In this document: in pieces, positions 1-7,718 of the stretch
Layout of the letters: the number at the start of each line of letters is the position of its first letter
Position numbering within the stretch: the stretch's first letter is position 1
Source: Lachnospiraceae bacterium
GTDB lineage: Bacteria > Bacillota > Clostridia > Lachnospirales > Lachnospiraceae
Direction: 5' to 3'
DNA length: 64,000 nucleotides
NCBI GenBank assembly: GCA_017399685.1
Contig: JAFQBM010000021.1
Location: 1-64,000, forward strand
Position numbers and translations under genes: made by a program
The notes under the pieces: model-generated
What the model was told of the DNA's origin: nothing
Databases searched by the model: none
Seen by the model: the letters and a program-made list of their open reading frames with translations, nothing else

Positions 1-1
1 C

Positions 2-832
2 CCGGAAAGGATTATGGTAGAATCCTTAAGGCTTGTAGTTTCGCTGTATAGCTTAAAATGTGAATGTTTTACCGGGGAAACTTTGGTAAGCACCACAGAA
101 GGTGATAAACGCATCGACGCAATCGAAGTCGGGGATTATGTTTTTGCATATGATACCGAAAAGCAAGAAAACGTTCCTGCAAAAGTAACTTATGTATCCA
201 TTACAGAAACGGATATCCTTGTTCATGTATATACTTCAGAAGGTGAAGAAATCAAAACCACCATGTTCCATCCGTTTTATGTGAAGAACGTAAAGAATGG
301 TGGGGATGAAGAATATGGAATGTGGAAAGCATCTGCCAATCTGGTAGCAGGGGATGAACTTCTGGCGGAAGATGGAAGGGTTGTATATGTAAAAGAGGTA
401 AGGATTGAAAGGCTTGCTGAAAGCATTAAAGTATACAATCTGGAAGTGGAAGGATTACATACTTATTATGTCGGTAGTGGGGTGCTGGTGCATAATGATT
501 ATGCTAAAGGGAATGACAGTAATGGAAATAGTAATGAGAGTGGTAGTAAAGCTGTAAACAATGTTAGTCAAGCCAGTCCATTTGATTTACAAGCTACACA
601 TTCTCAAACGTTAAGTAAGAAAAATATGAATAAATTAATCGATGATATTAAAAACAATGGCATAAATGAAACTATAAAATATGTGGAATATAATGGACAA
701 AAATATGTAGTAGATGGTCATCATAGATTAATTGCTTCAAAGAGATTGGGATTGGAACAAGTTCCAATTGAACAAGTAGAGTTACCTTATGCAGGATATA
801 AAACAGTTGAAGATTTGTTATGGTTTGATTAG
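2..832 (+). CDS. Polymorphic toxin C-terminal part: HINT pretoxin domain plus ParB-like tip (5' truncated by window)
   Basis: The frame is open to the window edge, so this is the end of a larger secreted or contact-dependent toxin whose N-terminal part lies upstream. Counting from the ATG at 14, a HINT autoprocessing domain runs from the Cys of CFTGETLV (about residue 19) to VGSGVLVHN (about residue 160); both ends are typical of pretoxin-HINT domains, which cleave off the toxic tip. After a Ser/Asn-rich linker, residues about 195-272 carry VDGHHRLIASKRLG, the ParB/sulfiredoxin-like signature found in nuclease-type tips. An immunity candidate starts 12 bp downstream. The HINT call is firm. 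Toxic activity of the tip is inferred from family and context. Confidence 0.8.
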   Translation, partial: PERIMVESLRLVVSLYSLKCECFTGETLVSTTEGDKRIDAIEVGDYVFAYDTEKQENVPAKVTYVSITETDILVHVYTSEGEEIKTTMFHPFYVKNVKNGGDEEYGMWKASANLVAGDELLAEDGRVVYVKEVRIERLAESIKVYNLEVEGLHTYYVGSGVLVHNDYAKGNDSNGNSNESGSKAVNNVSQASPFDLQATHSQTLSKKNMNKLIDDIKNNGINETIKYVEYNGQKYVVDGHHRLIASKRLGLEQVPIEQVELPYAGYKTVEDLLWFD

Positions 833-844
833 GAGGCTTATCAT

Positions 845-1279
845 ATGGCAGTGTGGCAGTTTGATTTTAATGTGGTGCCAAAAGAGAAAAGTTTAATAGC
901 AGAAAAAATATGTAGTGAAGATATATTATCTTGGAAACAAGAGAATATACCTTCAGTAGAAATTAATTTTTTAGAAAAACAAACAAGTTGGACAAAAGAT
1001 ATAATTCAATATGGAAAAGAAGATGAAACATGTATTCAGATTCTATATGAGGATGAGAACTTAGAAGAAATCAGTTGCAGACTTGATTTACGCTCATTAT
1101 CAAAGAAAATGTTAAAAGAAATATTAGACTATGTGGAAAAGATAGGAGGGATGATTTTTTACGAAGAGAAAGTTTATTCGCCAAAACTTGATGAAATAAT
1201 AGACTTGATGAAAAGTTCTAATGCAAATAAATTTTGTCAAAATCCAATTAATTATTTTGAGGAATTGTCCAACGGTTGA
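845..1279 (+). CDS. Probable immunity protein for the upstream HINT/ParB-like toxin
   Basis: The protein has 144 residues, is acidic and has no signal peptide or membrane segment, as expected for a cytoplasmic antitoxin of a polymorphic toxin. The start at 845 follows an AGGAGG box (832-837) that overlaps the toxin stop codon, so the pair is probably translated together. I do not recognise a named immunity family with certainty; the opening MAVWQFDFNVVP resembles proteins seen beside polymorphic toxins. A terminator follows at 1314-1351, closing a two-gene cassette. The role is inferred from position, size and coupling. Confidence 0.6.
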   Translation: MAVWQFDFNVVPKEKSLIAEKICSEDILSWKQENIPSVEINFLEKQTSWTKDIIQYGKEDETCIQILYEDENLEEISCRLDLRSLSKKMLKEILDYVEKIGGMIFYEEKVYSPKLDEIIDLMKSSNANKFCQNPINYFEELSNG

Positions 1280-1313
1280 TTTTTGTTAAAATAATGTGCA
1301 GTTGAGTGAGGAA

Positions 1314-1351
1314 TGGAGATACCTTGATGTATTCGCTTTAGGGTATCTCCA
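1314..1351. terminator. Bidirectional intrinsic terminator between immunity gene and convergent small gene
   Basis: TGGAGATACC (1314-1323) pairs with GGTATCTCCA (1342-1351) in a 10-bp stem. A TTTTG tract follows on the plus strand. The convergent minus-strand gene ends at 1357, so the hairpin can serve both transcripts. A similar hairpin with the core GGAGATA/TATCTCC occurs at 8346-8387 after the second cassette. Confidence 0.7.
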
Positions 1352-1356
1352 TTTTG

Positions 1357-1650
1357 TCATTTCAAATCTGCCAGTTCCAAAAGCAGTGCGAAGCAACACT
1401 GCATTGCCATACGGAAAACAACTGTTGTATAGGCTTCGTTTTGTGCATGTATGGCTTCTATCCAATTAATTATAACTTTTCGCTGGTCATCAGATAAATT
1501 AAGACTTTCATACTGAGAACATAATTCTTGTTCCTGTTGCGAAAATTTCAGATAATCAGCATCCTGCTTGGCATTCTGGTAGATGTTGTCATAGCGTCGT
1601 TCTTCCAGATGATTGTAGAGCAGATTCCAAAAATCAATATTCATTTGCAT
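1357..1650 (-). CDS. Small helical protein of unknown function, copy 1
   Basis: This 97-residue protein is predicted to be mostly helical, without signal or membrane segments. It is clearly paralogous to the protein at 7719-8009: both have YYLEER/NHLEER near the N-terminus, an ELCxQYExLxL segment, QRKVINxWI, and end in FRMAMQ...LLLEL. It may belong to the Lachnospiraceae DUF6809-type family, but I am not certain of the number. An AAGGAGG box lies 4 bp before the first ATG and 10 bp before a second in-frame ATG at 1644, so 1644 may be the true start. Each copy lies downstream of, and convergent with, a toxin-immunity pair. Confidence 0.6.
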   Translation of the reverse strand: MQMNIDFWNLLYNHLEERRYDNIYQNAKQDADYLKFSQQEQELCSQYESLNLSDDQRKVIINWIEAIHAQNEAYTTVVFRMAMQCCFALLLELADLK

Positions 1651-2155
1651 GCGACCTCCTTACAGCAACACAGGATACCGCAGATAAGGAGCATAATCCA
1701 TTCAGACAAATGGACAAGAATTACAGATAAAATGTATCAGATTGAACAAATATACTGTTTTATGAGCGGTATCAATTATAAAAAAGATGTCCTAAAAGCG
1801 GTAATTCAGATATAAATAACGGTCAAAAAAGCGGTAATTCTTATGAGGATATTCTTTCTGCCTACGGCAGGTAGAGGATGCCTATTTTTTTATTTAATTA
1901 TTGCTCCACATAAGGACACCCAACCACCTTCCGTTTTAACCATAACCCTAACTGTCTTTAACAAAAACTTTCGACTTGCCCTTACGAAGTAATAGGCAAT
2001 AGAGAAAGTTTTTATAAAGACAGTTCTAGGGCGAAATTTGCCCCTGGGTGCACTTAAGGACATTCAAAACCAAAACCTAATATTTAGTTCCAAAACGCTG
2101 ATATTAACGCACTTCTTTTAAAACAAATTTTTGTTGCGAAAGAGGTGTGTTTTTT
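1651..2155. other. 505-bp gene-free stretch with decayed cassette flank and candidate replication origin
   Basis: The first ~100 bp (around 1690-1740) resembles the region upstream of the paralogous gene near 8040-8110 (shared words such as AATCcATTCA and ACAAGAAT), consistent with a duplicated cassette flank. Short open frames here have no ribosome-binding site or coding character. From about 1860 the sequence appears to belong to the mobile element: it has a Pro/Arg-poor, GC-variable leader, the large stem-loop at 1950-2025 and an AGTTCC word at 2086-2091, then the Rep gene. Confidence 0.45.
1950..2025. repeat. Large interrupted stem-loop, candidate origin for the HUH Rep
   Basis: AACTGTCTTTA (1950-1960) pairs with TAAAGACAGTT (2015-2025), and the adjoining AAAAACTTTC pairs with GAAAGTTTTT. 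This gives a stem of about 21 bp with a small bulge and a ~31-nt loop that holds a further GCC/GGC pairing. It lies about 130 bp upstream of an HUH-type Rep gene. Rolling-circle Rep proteins nick at hairpin-containing origins close to their own gene, so a double-strand origin is a reasonable inference. A regulatory or terminator hairpin is possible, but there is no T-run. Confidence 0.4.
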
Positions 2156-3082
2156 ATGCGTGTAAGAAAAGTGAACTCAAATGACGTTAAAATACATGAT
2201 TCAGTCCAAGTAAAATTGAAAACTGCTGGTAACACTTCAGTTGTCCAGTTTACGGCTGGAAATAATAAAACGTGTTCAGTTGTAAATCTTTCAAAAGATA
2301 CTTACTTAGATAAAAAGACTGGAGAGGTCAAGCAGAAGAAAAAATCCCAAAGTCGATACCAGTCTCCAAAGAGTGTGCGTAAAAGCATTAATCGTCTGAT
2401 GGATTTGATACGGTGCAATGCCACAGATTCTGCCAAATGTAAGTGGCTTACGGTTACTTACGAAGAGGTGATGACTGATGGTAAACAAGCATTTTTGGAC
2501 GCAAAGTTGTTTCTGCGAAAACTCAAGAGATACCTTGCCAAGCAGACTGATTTTTCTGCTGGTCAGAAGTCTTTTCAATATATCACAATAGCAGAACCGC
2601 AAGGGGAGAGTCATGGCAATTCGTGGCATTTGCACATCCTACTCATTTTTGAAGATATAGCTCCATTTATTGCTAACGATACAATTTCAGAACTCTGGAG
2701 TCATGGTATTACATCCACACATAAAGTTTTTGATGCTGATGGTCTGGCTTTGCACTTTAAGGTCTATTTAAGTGATATCGAATACGAAGATGCTAATGCA
2801 GACGATGAAGATAATGCTGATAAACCTGCTACAGTGGAAAAGATAGTTAATGGTGTGTCCAAGCAGTTTCTAAAAGGTGAGAGACTGAAATATTATCCTA
2901 GAGGTATGAACCTTTATTCTTCCAGTCGAGGTATGAAAAAGCCAGTCGTGGAAGAAATGACAAATAAAGAAGCTATGACTCGTGTGGGAGATGCAGAGTT
3001 GGTGTATCGTGAGACGTATTCTATTGGTGCTGATAATAAAGGCAACTTGGTGGATAAAAGGTATTATAAGAAAAAGATGTAA
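2156..3082 (+). CDS. HUH-type rolling-circle replication initiator (Rep)
   Basis: The protein has about 308 residues; the start at 2156 follows a GAAAGAGGTG ribosome-binding region. Residues about 155-170 contain WHLHILLIF, the hydrophobic-flanked H-x-H (HUH) metal-binding motif of rolling-circle Rep and relaxase nucleases, preceded by FQYITIAEPQGE. The C-terminus has KYYPRGMNLYSSSRGMKKP, similar to the end of plasmid and phage Rep proteins. Several tyrosines follow the HUH motif (for example in FKVYLSDIEY), but I cannot assign the nicking residue. Its neighbours are a resolvase-like gene and a minimal tyrosine recombinase, which suggests an integrated plasmid-like element that replicates after excision. 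Confidence 0.75.
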   Translation: MRVRKVNSNDVKIHDSVQVKLKTAGNTSVVQFTAGNNKTCSVVNLSKDTYLDKKTGEVKQKKKSQSRYQSPKSVRKSINRLMDLIRCNATDSAKCKWLTVTYEEVMTDGKQAFLDAKLFLRKLKRYLAKQTDFSAGQKSFQYITIAEPQGESHGNSWHLHILLIFEDIAPFIANDTISELWSHGITSTHKVFDADGLALHFKVYLSDIEYEDANADDEDNADKPATVEKIVNGVSKQFLKGERLKYYPRGMNLYSSSRGMKKPVVEEMTNKEAMTRVGDAELVYRETYSIGADNKGNLVDKRYYKKKM

Positions 3083-3547
3083 GCAAAACTTTTAGATAAT
3101 TCTACATAAGTGAAGTACCGTAGTCATAATTCAATAATTCCATTTTTGTACTGGTAGATGTAAAGACTGCATCTCCAATCGTAACAAGTCATTTATAGTC
3201 TCGCTACTTTGTATGTAGTTTTTCTTTTTGCATAAGTTCTGGTATTTGCTATAGACTGCCACAAACCTACAAGTTGTGTGATGTGCCAAGTTCCATAATT
3301 CCCAGCAGTCTTGGGGTATCCTGCTTCGCCTATGACTTTTATTTTTTTCACACGGTGGTACTTTTCAGATGTTTTTTATAAAAAATAAGTGTGTGATTGA
3401 GACTGATGACACATTTTTAGCATAAATACAATCAATTTTTGTAACGAAAATTTGCCCCCAATATAGGAACTTTGGAAATGTTAGACCTTATCCAGTAGCC
3501 CTCATATTGTTCTAAGTCTTAAAACGAACGACAGGAGGTAATAATTC
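3083..3547. other. 465-bp non-coding spacer inside the Rep/recombinase element
   Basis: No credible gene is seen. The stretch holds AGTTCC (3289-3294) and GGAACT (3466-3471), words that recur in the element's other spacers, and an AAAATTTGCCCCC tract near 3449 that resembles AAATTTGCCCCTG near 2034 before Rep. A T-rich run around 3340-3385 may include a promoter for the following gene. The ribosome-binding site of that gene (CAGGAGG) lies at 3532-3538. Confidence 0.4.
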
Positions 3548-4009
3548 ATGGTTTATGGTATTGTTTCACAAGTAGATGATGCAACAACAAGAGCCTATTT
3601 TAAGAACAAGAGAGTACCAGATGTGAATGTAGTGCATATCATACAGCTTCCATCCTTGTTACAGATGTTAAAGTCTGGTGATGTGGTATTTGTAGTCAGC
3701 GTCAACCGGTTTGCAAGTGTCTCACAGTTTTTGCAATTTGGAAAGTTCTGTATGTCGAATGGGGTATCCTTGCATCTTCTTGCTCAGCCATATCTTGATT
3801 TAGGCAATGGAAAGCACTGGAAACCATCAGTGGTAAGTCAGATGATGCGTATGGTGGAAGTTGAGCGGTATGCCATTGCAAATATGACAAATGGTTATAA
3901 GTATTCCAATGAATACTGGGAGTATCTTTGCAGAACCTTCGAGATAATGAACCTTGAGATTTTGGCTCATACATTCTCGGCAGATGGTGTGTTAAAACGT
4001 GGTAGCTGA
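3548..4009 (+). CDS. Resolvase-like (serine recombinase N-terminal domain) protein without DNA-binding tail
   Basis: The protein has 153 residues, with a GGAGG box 9 bp before the ATG. The fold suggested by YGIVSQ at the N-terminus and GDVVFVVSVNRFASVSQFLQF (residues about 44-64) resembles the resolvase catalytic domain, where the second segment normally reads D-x-hydrophobic-V-x-x-x-D-R-hydrophobic-x-R. The Asp-Arg pair is replaced by Asn-Arg and the second Arg is absent. No C-terminal HTH is visible. It may be a degenerate or accessory recombinase rather than an active one; the serine in YGIVSQ is the only nucleophile candidate. It is followed by the tyrosine recombinase gene and is probably part of the same element. 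Confidence 0.5.
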   Translation: MVYGIVSQVDDATTRAYFKNKRVPDVNVVHIIQLPSLLQMLKSGDVVFVVSVNRFASVSQFLQFGKFCMSNGVSLHLLAQPYLDLGNGKHWKPSVVSQMMRMVEVERYAIANMTNGYKYSNEYWEYLCRTFEIMNLEILAHTFSADGVLKRGS

Positions 4010-4075
4010 TAAAGATTTACAAAGTATAGCTGTAACCAGTAAGTTTGGCGGTGCGTATTGTTCTGGGGTAAATAT

Positions 4076-4098
4076 GCAGGGCGGTTTTTTCGCCCTGC
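4076..4098. other. Perfect 8-bp GC-rich hairpin downstream of the resolvase-like gene
   Basis: GCAGGGCG (4076-4083) and CGCCCTGC (4091-4098) flank a GTTTTTT loop. There is no T-run after the stem on the plus strand, so it is not a canonical terminator, although it sits 66 bp after the stop codon. It may attenuate read-through or act in ssDNA form during mobility. Confidence 0.4.
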
Positions 4099-4249
4099 TC
4101 CTGCCTTTGGGGTATGGTCTTGTGGCTTCTGCCTGCTTGCCCTTATGCCTGCACACGATGCCCTACGTTTTGTTTTTCGCTCCTTGGTGCTTACTACTGC
4201 CACTATGGTATAAAAATCGATATTTGGGCTTTCTACGGCTTTGAACTAT

Positions 4250-4349
4250 AGTTCCTATTCGTACCGTTTTTGGAACTGGTGCGGTACTGCTGGGTTCTGT
4301 GGTGGTGGTAGCTTCTGTAAGGAACTTTACTAGTGTACTTTTAGGAACT
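4250..4349. promoter_or_regulatory. Cluster of four AGTTCC/GGAACT sites before the integrase gene
   Basis: AGTTCC at 4250-4255 faces GGAACT at 4272-4277 as an inverted pair with a 16-bp spacer. GGAACT at 4321-4326 and 4344-4349 forms a direct pair with a 17-bp spacer. Three further copies lie in the element's other non-coding stretches (2086, 3289, 3466). Spacing of one to two helical turns is typical of recombinase core or arm sites, or of operator sites. The function is inferred. Otherwise the 4010-4425 spacer holds no gene. Confidence 0.4.
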
Positions 4350-4425
4350 GGATACATTTTTAGTGATATTTTTGCTGACCTTTTCATGGTTGGCTTCGGA
4401 TGATAAATGGATTGGAGTTGGTGTG

Positions 4426-5001
4426 ATGAATAAAAGAACAAGAGCAATAGACGAAGATACCTACAAGCTGATTATTGCCACCATGAAGAATGGTTTTTCT
4501 TATCAAGGTGTGCAGTATAAGCCTAATGAGAGGATTGCCACCGTGCTGGTGCTGGAATACAATCTGGGCTTACGTGTCGGGGATATATTAAATTTATGTG
4601 TGGATTCCTTTGTAAAGGATGGTAGTCGCTATCGGCTGGATATTTATGAGCAGAAGACTGGCAAGTATCGCAATTTCACAGTACCTAACGAAATCTATCA
4701 GTATGTACGTGATTATGCCTATGCCCACAACATTTCTTCTAAGGCAAAGCTGTTCCCTATCACAGAGCGAGCAGTATTAAAGCATTTAAAAGCAGTATGT
4801 GCTTATCTTGGCTTAGAGGGTGTAGGTTCGCATAGTTTTCGTAAAGGTTTCGCAACGAATGTCTATGTAAATAACAATTATAATATCGAATTAGTCAGAA
4901 CCCTGCTTCAGCACTCCAGTGTAAGTGTTACCCAGAGATATATCGGTATAGGCAGTAAGCAACTGGAAGATGCTATTCAAAAAAATATATGTTTTGGTTG
5001 A
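4426..5001 (+). CDS. Minimal tyrosine recombinase/integrase
   Basis: The protein has 191 residues from the ATG at 4426, which follows a GGAG box; an earlier in-frame start at 4363 lacks one. It is essentially only the catalytic domain of the XerC/phage-integrase fold. The catalytic residues are visible in order: Arg in LEYNLGLRVGDIL, Lys in EQKTGKYR, H-x-x-R in SHSFRKG, His in LLQHSSVS, and Tyr in TQRYIGI. No N-terminal core-binding domain is visible. It likely carries out excision and integration of the element with the Rep gene. A strong terminator follows at 5039-5068. Confidence 0.85.
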   Translation: MNKRTRAIDEDTYKLIIATMKNGFSYQGVQYKPNERIATVLVLEYNLGLRVGDILNLCVDSFVKDGSRYRLDIYEQKTGKYRNFTVPNEIYQYVRDYAYAHNISSKAKLFPITERAVLKHLKAVCAYLGLEGVGSHSFRKGFATNVYVNNNYNIELVRTLLQHSSVSVTQRYIGIGSKQLEDAIQKNICFG

Positions 5002-5038
5002 TATAAATGTAAAAATCAAAGACAATTCCATATGGCTG

Positions 5039-5068
5039 CATCCTACATGGCACTTTATCAGTAGGATG
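5039..5068 (+). terminator. Intrinsic terminator after the integrase
   Basis: CATCCTAC (5039-5046) pairs with GTAGGATG (5061-5068), followed by TGGTTTTCTCTT on the plus strand. It lies 38 bp after the integrase stop codon. Confidence 0.7.
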
Positions 5069-5399
5069 TGGTTTTCTCTTATTTTGGCAATAAAAACTTT
5101 GAGGTTGATAAGATTGATTATTTGTTTCGTGAGTGGTTGATAACGGGAGTAACAGCAGTAACTATATGATTTAGTGTCATAAATCGCTTAGTTGGAAATA
5201 GTGCATGTGTGAAATGTCTTAAAAGTGCTCAGCTGGTAAAGATGTGGTAAGTGAAAGAACAGAATATATAAGCATTTTGGAGTATGGTGTAAAATGTCTT
5301 TTTCTTTTTAGAGAAAGCAGAAATAACTTGAATATGACGGTATTCAGAGTTAACATCACGACACTTACAAAAGCAGTTCGTAAGTCTTTTGTAAGTCCT

Positions 5400-5530
5400 G
5401 CGTTCTGCAGGATACATCCATCTTTATGAAGTCAGCGGTGTCCGTTTGGGATATTTTGTGTCTGATTAGAAGTAGATTGACTATACCACTCTTGCCGACC
5501 CAGTTGCAGAAGCGTAATTCTGGGACACTG
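5400..5530 (+). ncRNA. Candidate bridge RNA in the IS110 left-end leader
   Basis: IS110-family elements encode a structured bridge RNA in a non-coding end, in one group between the left end and the transposase. The ~520-bp gene-free stretch 5069-5587 fits such a leader. A hairpin is visible at 5499-5524 (CCCAG/CTGGG extended by TTGC/GTAA with a 2-nt bulge). A longer-range pairing, GTGTCC (5438-5443) with GGACAC (5523-5528), could close a ~90-nt domain as an alternative fold. I cannot identify target- and donor-binding loops because the element ends are not known. Confidence 0.35.
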
Positions 5531-5587
5531 GCTTAACAGTTGAGATTGCCACTATTTTGCCAAACATTGAGAATGGAGTTGATTTTT

Positions 5588-6823
5588 ATGACAAAAGAAG
5601 ATTTTATTTTTGTGGGTATCGATTTACACAAAGAGACCCATACTGCAGTCATCATCGACTGCTATAATAACAAACTTGGAGAGATTACTTTTCTCAACAG
5701 ACCAGCGGATTTTCCGAAGTTGGTAACAAAGGTTAAAAAATGTAATACTGATACAAAAGAAGTAGTTTATGGTTTGGAGAATGCTTACGGTTACGGCAGA
5801 GCCTTAGCGGTATGGCTGATTGATAAGGGGTATCTGGTAAAGGATGTAAACACTGCGATATCTCATCGACAGGCAAAACACCGAGGTGCCATGTATCGTA
5901 AGAGCGACAGTGATGATGCGGAAGCCATTGCCCTTGCAACCTTAAATATGTTGGACAAACTTCCAGATGCCTGCCCGAATGATGCATACTGGTCACTTGG
6001 TCAGCTGGTGCATCGCAGAGACAATATCATGAAGCAGAGAACCAGACTGGTTAATCAGCTTCACGAACAGTTACATATCGCATATCCGTCTTATAAGTCA
6101 TTTTTCAATGATATTAGTAGACCCACTGCATTATATTTCTGGGAGAATTATCCTTCAAAGAAATATTTAGAGGATAAGACTGTGGAAGATTTACGAGAGG
6201 AACTTGTTCCAGTGAGTCATAATAAATGTTCCACCAAGACCTGCGAGAAAATCTTAAATGCGGTCTCTGGTGATAAGGTTAAAAATGTTGATTACCAAGA
6301 TGCCAGAGATATGGTGACACTCAGCATTGTTAGCGATTTAAAGCATTACGACAAACAGCTTGCTGAAGTCGATAAGATGCTGGAACAGATGTATGAGATG
6401 CTGAATTGCACGCTTACAACCATTCCTGAGGTAAATACCATTACAGCTGTGAAGATTCTGTCAGAAATCGGTGATATCAAACGTTTCGGTAATGCGAATA
6501 AACTTGCTCAGTTTGCAGGAATAGCACCGCTTCATTTATCATCCAGCGGTAAGGGTAAGGATATGGCTACCAAGCAAGGCAACAGACGATTACAGGCTAC
6601 GATTTATTTTCTTGCGATTCAGATGATACAGATATCATCAAAGGGGACACCAAGACATCCAGCCTTTCGTGCGTATTATGAGAAACGTAAAGCTGAAGGT
6701 AAGACCAGCCAGCAGGCATTGATTTGTATATCCAGACGTTTGATAAGTATTATTTATGGTATGTTAAAAAGCGGTACTGAGTACCGAATGCCAGTAGTGG
6801 AAAGTGTTGGCGAAACTTTATAG
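5588..6823 (+). CDS. IS110-family transposase (DEDD recombinase)
   Basis: The protein has 411 residues from the ATG at 5588, preceded by GGAG at 5575-5578. The N-terminal RuvC-like domain shows FVGIDLHKETH, then YGLENAYGYG, then SDSDDAEAIAL, giving the D-E-D-D acidic set. The C-terminal Transposase_20 domain includes IPEVNTITAVKILSEIG and FAGIAPLHLSSSGKG, with the conserved serine region used for strand exchange. The length is typical and the frame is intact, so it may be active. IS110 elements lack classical inverted repeats, so the exact ends cannot be drawn. The orphan toxin tip begins about 110 bp downstream, so this insertion may have separated that tip from its parent gene. Confidence 0.9.
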   Translation: MTKEDFIFVGIDLHKETHTAVIIDCYNNKLGEITFLNRPADFPKLVTKVKKCNTDTKEVVYGLENAYGYGRALAVWLIDKGYLVKDVNTAISHRQAKHRGAMYRKSDSDDAEAIALATLNMLDKLPDACPNDAYWSLGQLVHRRDNIMKQRTRLVNQLHEQLHIAYPSYKSFFNDISRPTALYFWENYPSKKYLEDKTVEDLREELVPVSHNKCSTKTCEKILNAVSGDKVKNVDYQDARDMVTLSIVSDLKHYDKQLAEVDKMLEQMYEMLNCTLTTIPEVNTITAVKILSEIGDIKRFGNANKLAQFAGIAPLHLSSSGKGKDMATKQGNRRLQATIYFLAIQMIQISSKGTPRHPAFRAYYEKRKAEGKTSQQALICISRRLISIIYGMLKSGTEYRMPVVESVGETL

Positions 6824-6932
6824 AAAAAATGGCAAATATGTGATATTATTTTAAGCAGATGAAACAATCGGCTTTGGGAAGTGTACACATTTTTCGGGGT
6901 AGGGGCATCGGCTTGGATAATTATAATGATAA

Positions 6933-7289
6933 AGACTTTATGTCAAGAGTGGTAATGAATCTTTTGCTGATATGATGACACCAGAAGAAGCTGCTAGATA
7001 TGAAAAATATTTTACTCAAAATACACCAGATATGGTTATTCCTGGAATAAAAGAATTAGAAGGAATACATATACATCATAATGGATTAACAGGAATTGAT
7101 GAGGTTCAACCATGGAAAGCATTTTATGATGATTTTGGAAGGTTAATGGCAAGAACGGACTATAATGCTGGAAATAAAACAGCAGGAATACCAGCTATAC
7201 ATTATCACTTATATGAATGGGGGGAAAGTTTTGCTGGTTGGAAAAAGCCTCATGAGTATGCTAGTCATTTGGAAGGAGAATTTCGATGA
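6933..7289 (+). pseudogene. Orphan polymorphic-toxin tip (N-terminal part missing)
   Basis: The frame runs from 6933, just after a stop, as RLYVKSGNESFADMMTPEEAARYEKYF and onward. The first plausible start is ATG at 6972, giving 105 residues, and it has no clear ribosome-binding site. Text such as MTPEEAARY followed by a compact His-rich domain (GIHIHHNGLTG and IHYHLYEWGE) is typical of the last ~110 residues of Rhs- or LXG-type toxins, so this is probably a displaced C-terminal cassette. The next gene overlaps it by 4 bp and looks like its immunity gene. Alternatively it could be expressed as a free small protein. I do not recognise the named toxin class. Confidence 0.6.
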
Positions 7290-7630
7290 ATAATGAACAG
7301 TTAAATGAAATCTATGAATTGATAAAAAAAACAGGATATATTCAATCATTAAATATATATAGAGAAATGAATGATGAAAGTACCAAAGAATATAGCTTAA
7401 TATTAGTTATAAGTACATGCCCGTTTTATGAGGGGGATGCGAAAGTGAAATTCATATTTAAAAATGTTCAAGAATTCAAGTTAGGTGATATCAACAATTT
7501 TTATAAAGTTCTCTTTGAAATTCAAGATGTGTCATATAGGCAGTTAGAGGATATTAAGTATTATGTTAATGAAATTGAATATAATATGATTTCGTTTGGA
7601 TGTTCTGATATTGAATATGAGACCTTTTAA
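7286..7630 (+). CDS. Probable immunity protein for the orphan toxin tip
   Basis: The protein has 114 residues, is acidic and has no membrane segment. The start at 7286 lies in an ATGA overlap with the toxin-tip stop codon, with GGAAGGAGA at 7270-7278 as ribosome-binding site. It opens MNNEQLNEIYELIKKTGY and looks like a single alpha/beta domain. No named family is recognised. Translational coupling to a toxin tip makes immunity the best inference; retaining it would protect against sister cells that carry the full toxin. A terminator follows directly. Confidence 0.55.
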   Translation: MNNEQLNEIYELIKKTGYIQSLNIYREMNDESTKEYSLILVISTCPFYEGDAKVKFIFKNVQEFKLGDINNFYKVLFEIQDVSYRQLEDIKYYVNEIEYNMISFGCSDIEYETF

Positions 7631-7659
7631 ATTATTTTGGAATATATTGTCAATAAGTA

Positions 7660-7713
7660 AAAACTATCTTTTGCATAATCTATAAATGTAGAGTAATTGC
7701 AAGAGATAGTTTT
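7660..7713. terminator. Bidirectional structured terminator, copy 1
   Basis: AAAACTATCT (from 7660) pairs with AGATAGTTTT (to 7713), with an inner TTGCA/TGCAA pairing and a small CTA/TAG hairpin between. The T-run TTTTTTAT follows on the plus strand. It separates the immunity gene from the convergent gene ending at 7719. A diverged copy lies at about 8191-8250. Confidence 0.7.
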
Positions 7714-7718
7714 TTATA

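Noticed and set aside
1528-1815. 95-codon plus-strand open frame across the small helical gene
   Set aside because: It overlaps the minus-strand gene with a good ribosome-binding site and a paralogue; no such support exists for the plus-strand frame.
5229-5429. Overlapping 61-62-codon frames on both strands in the IS110 leader
   Set aside because: They lack ribosome-binding sites; the region is better read as a non-coding leader.
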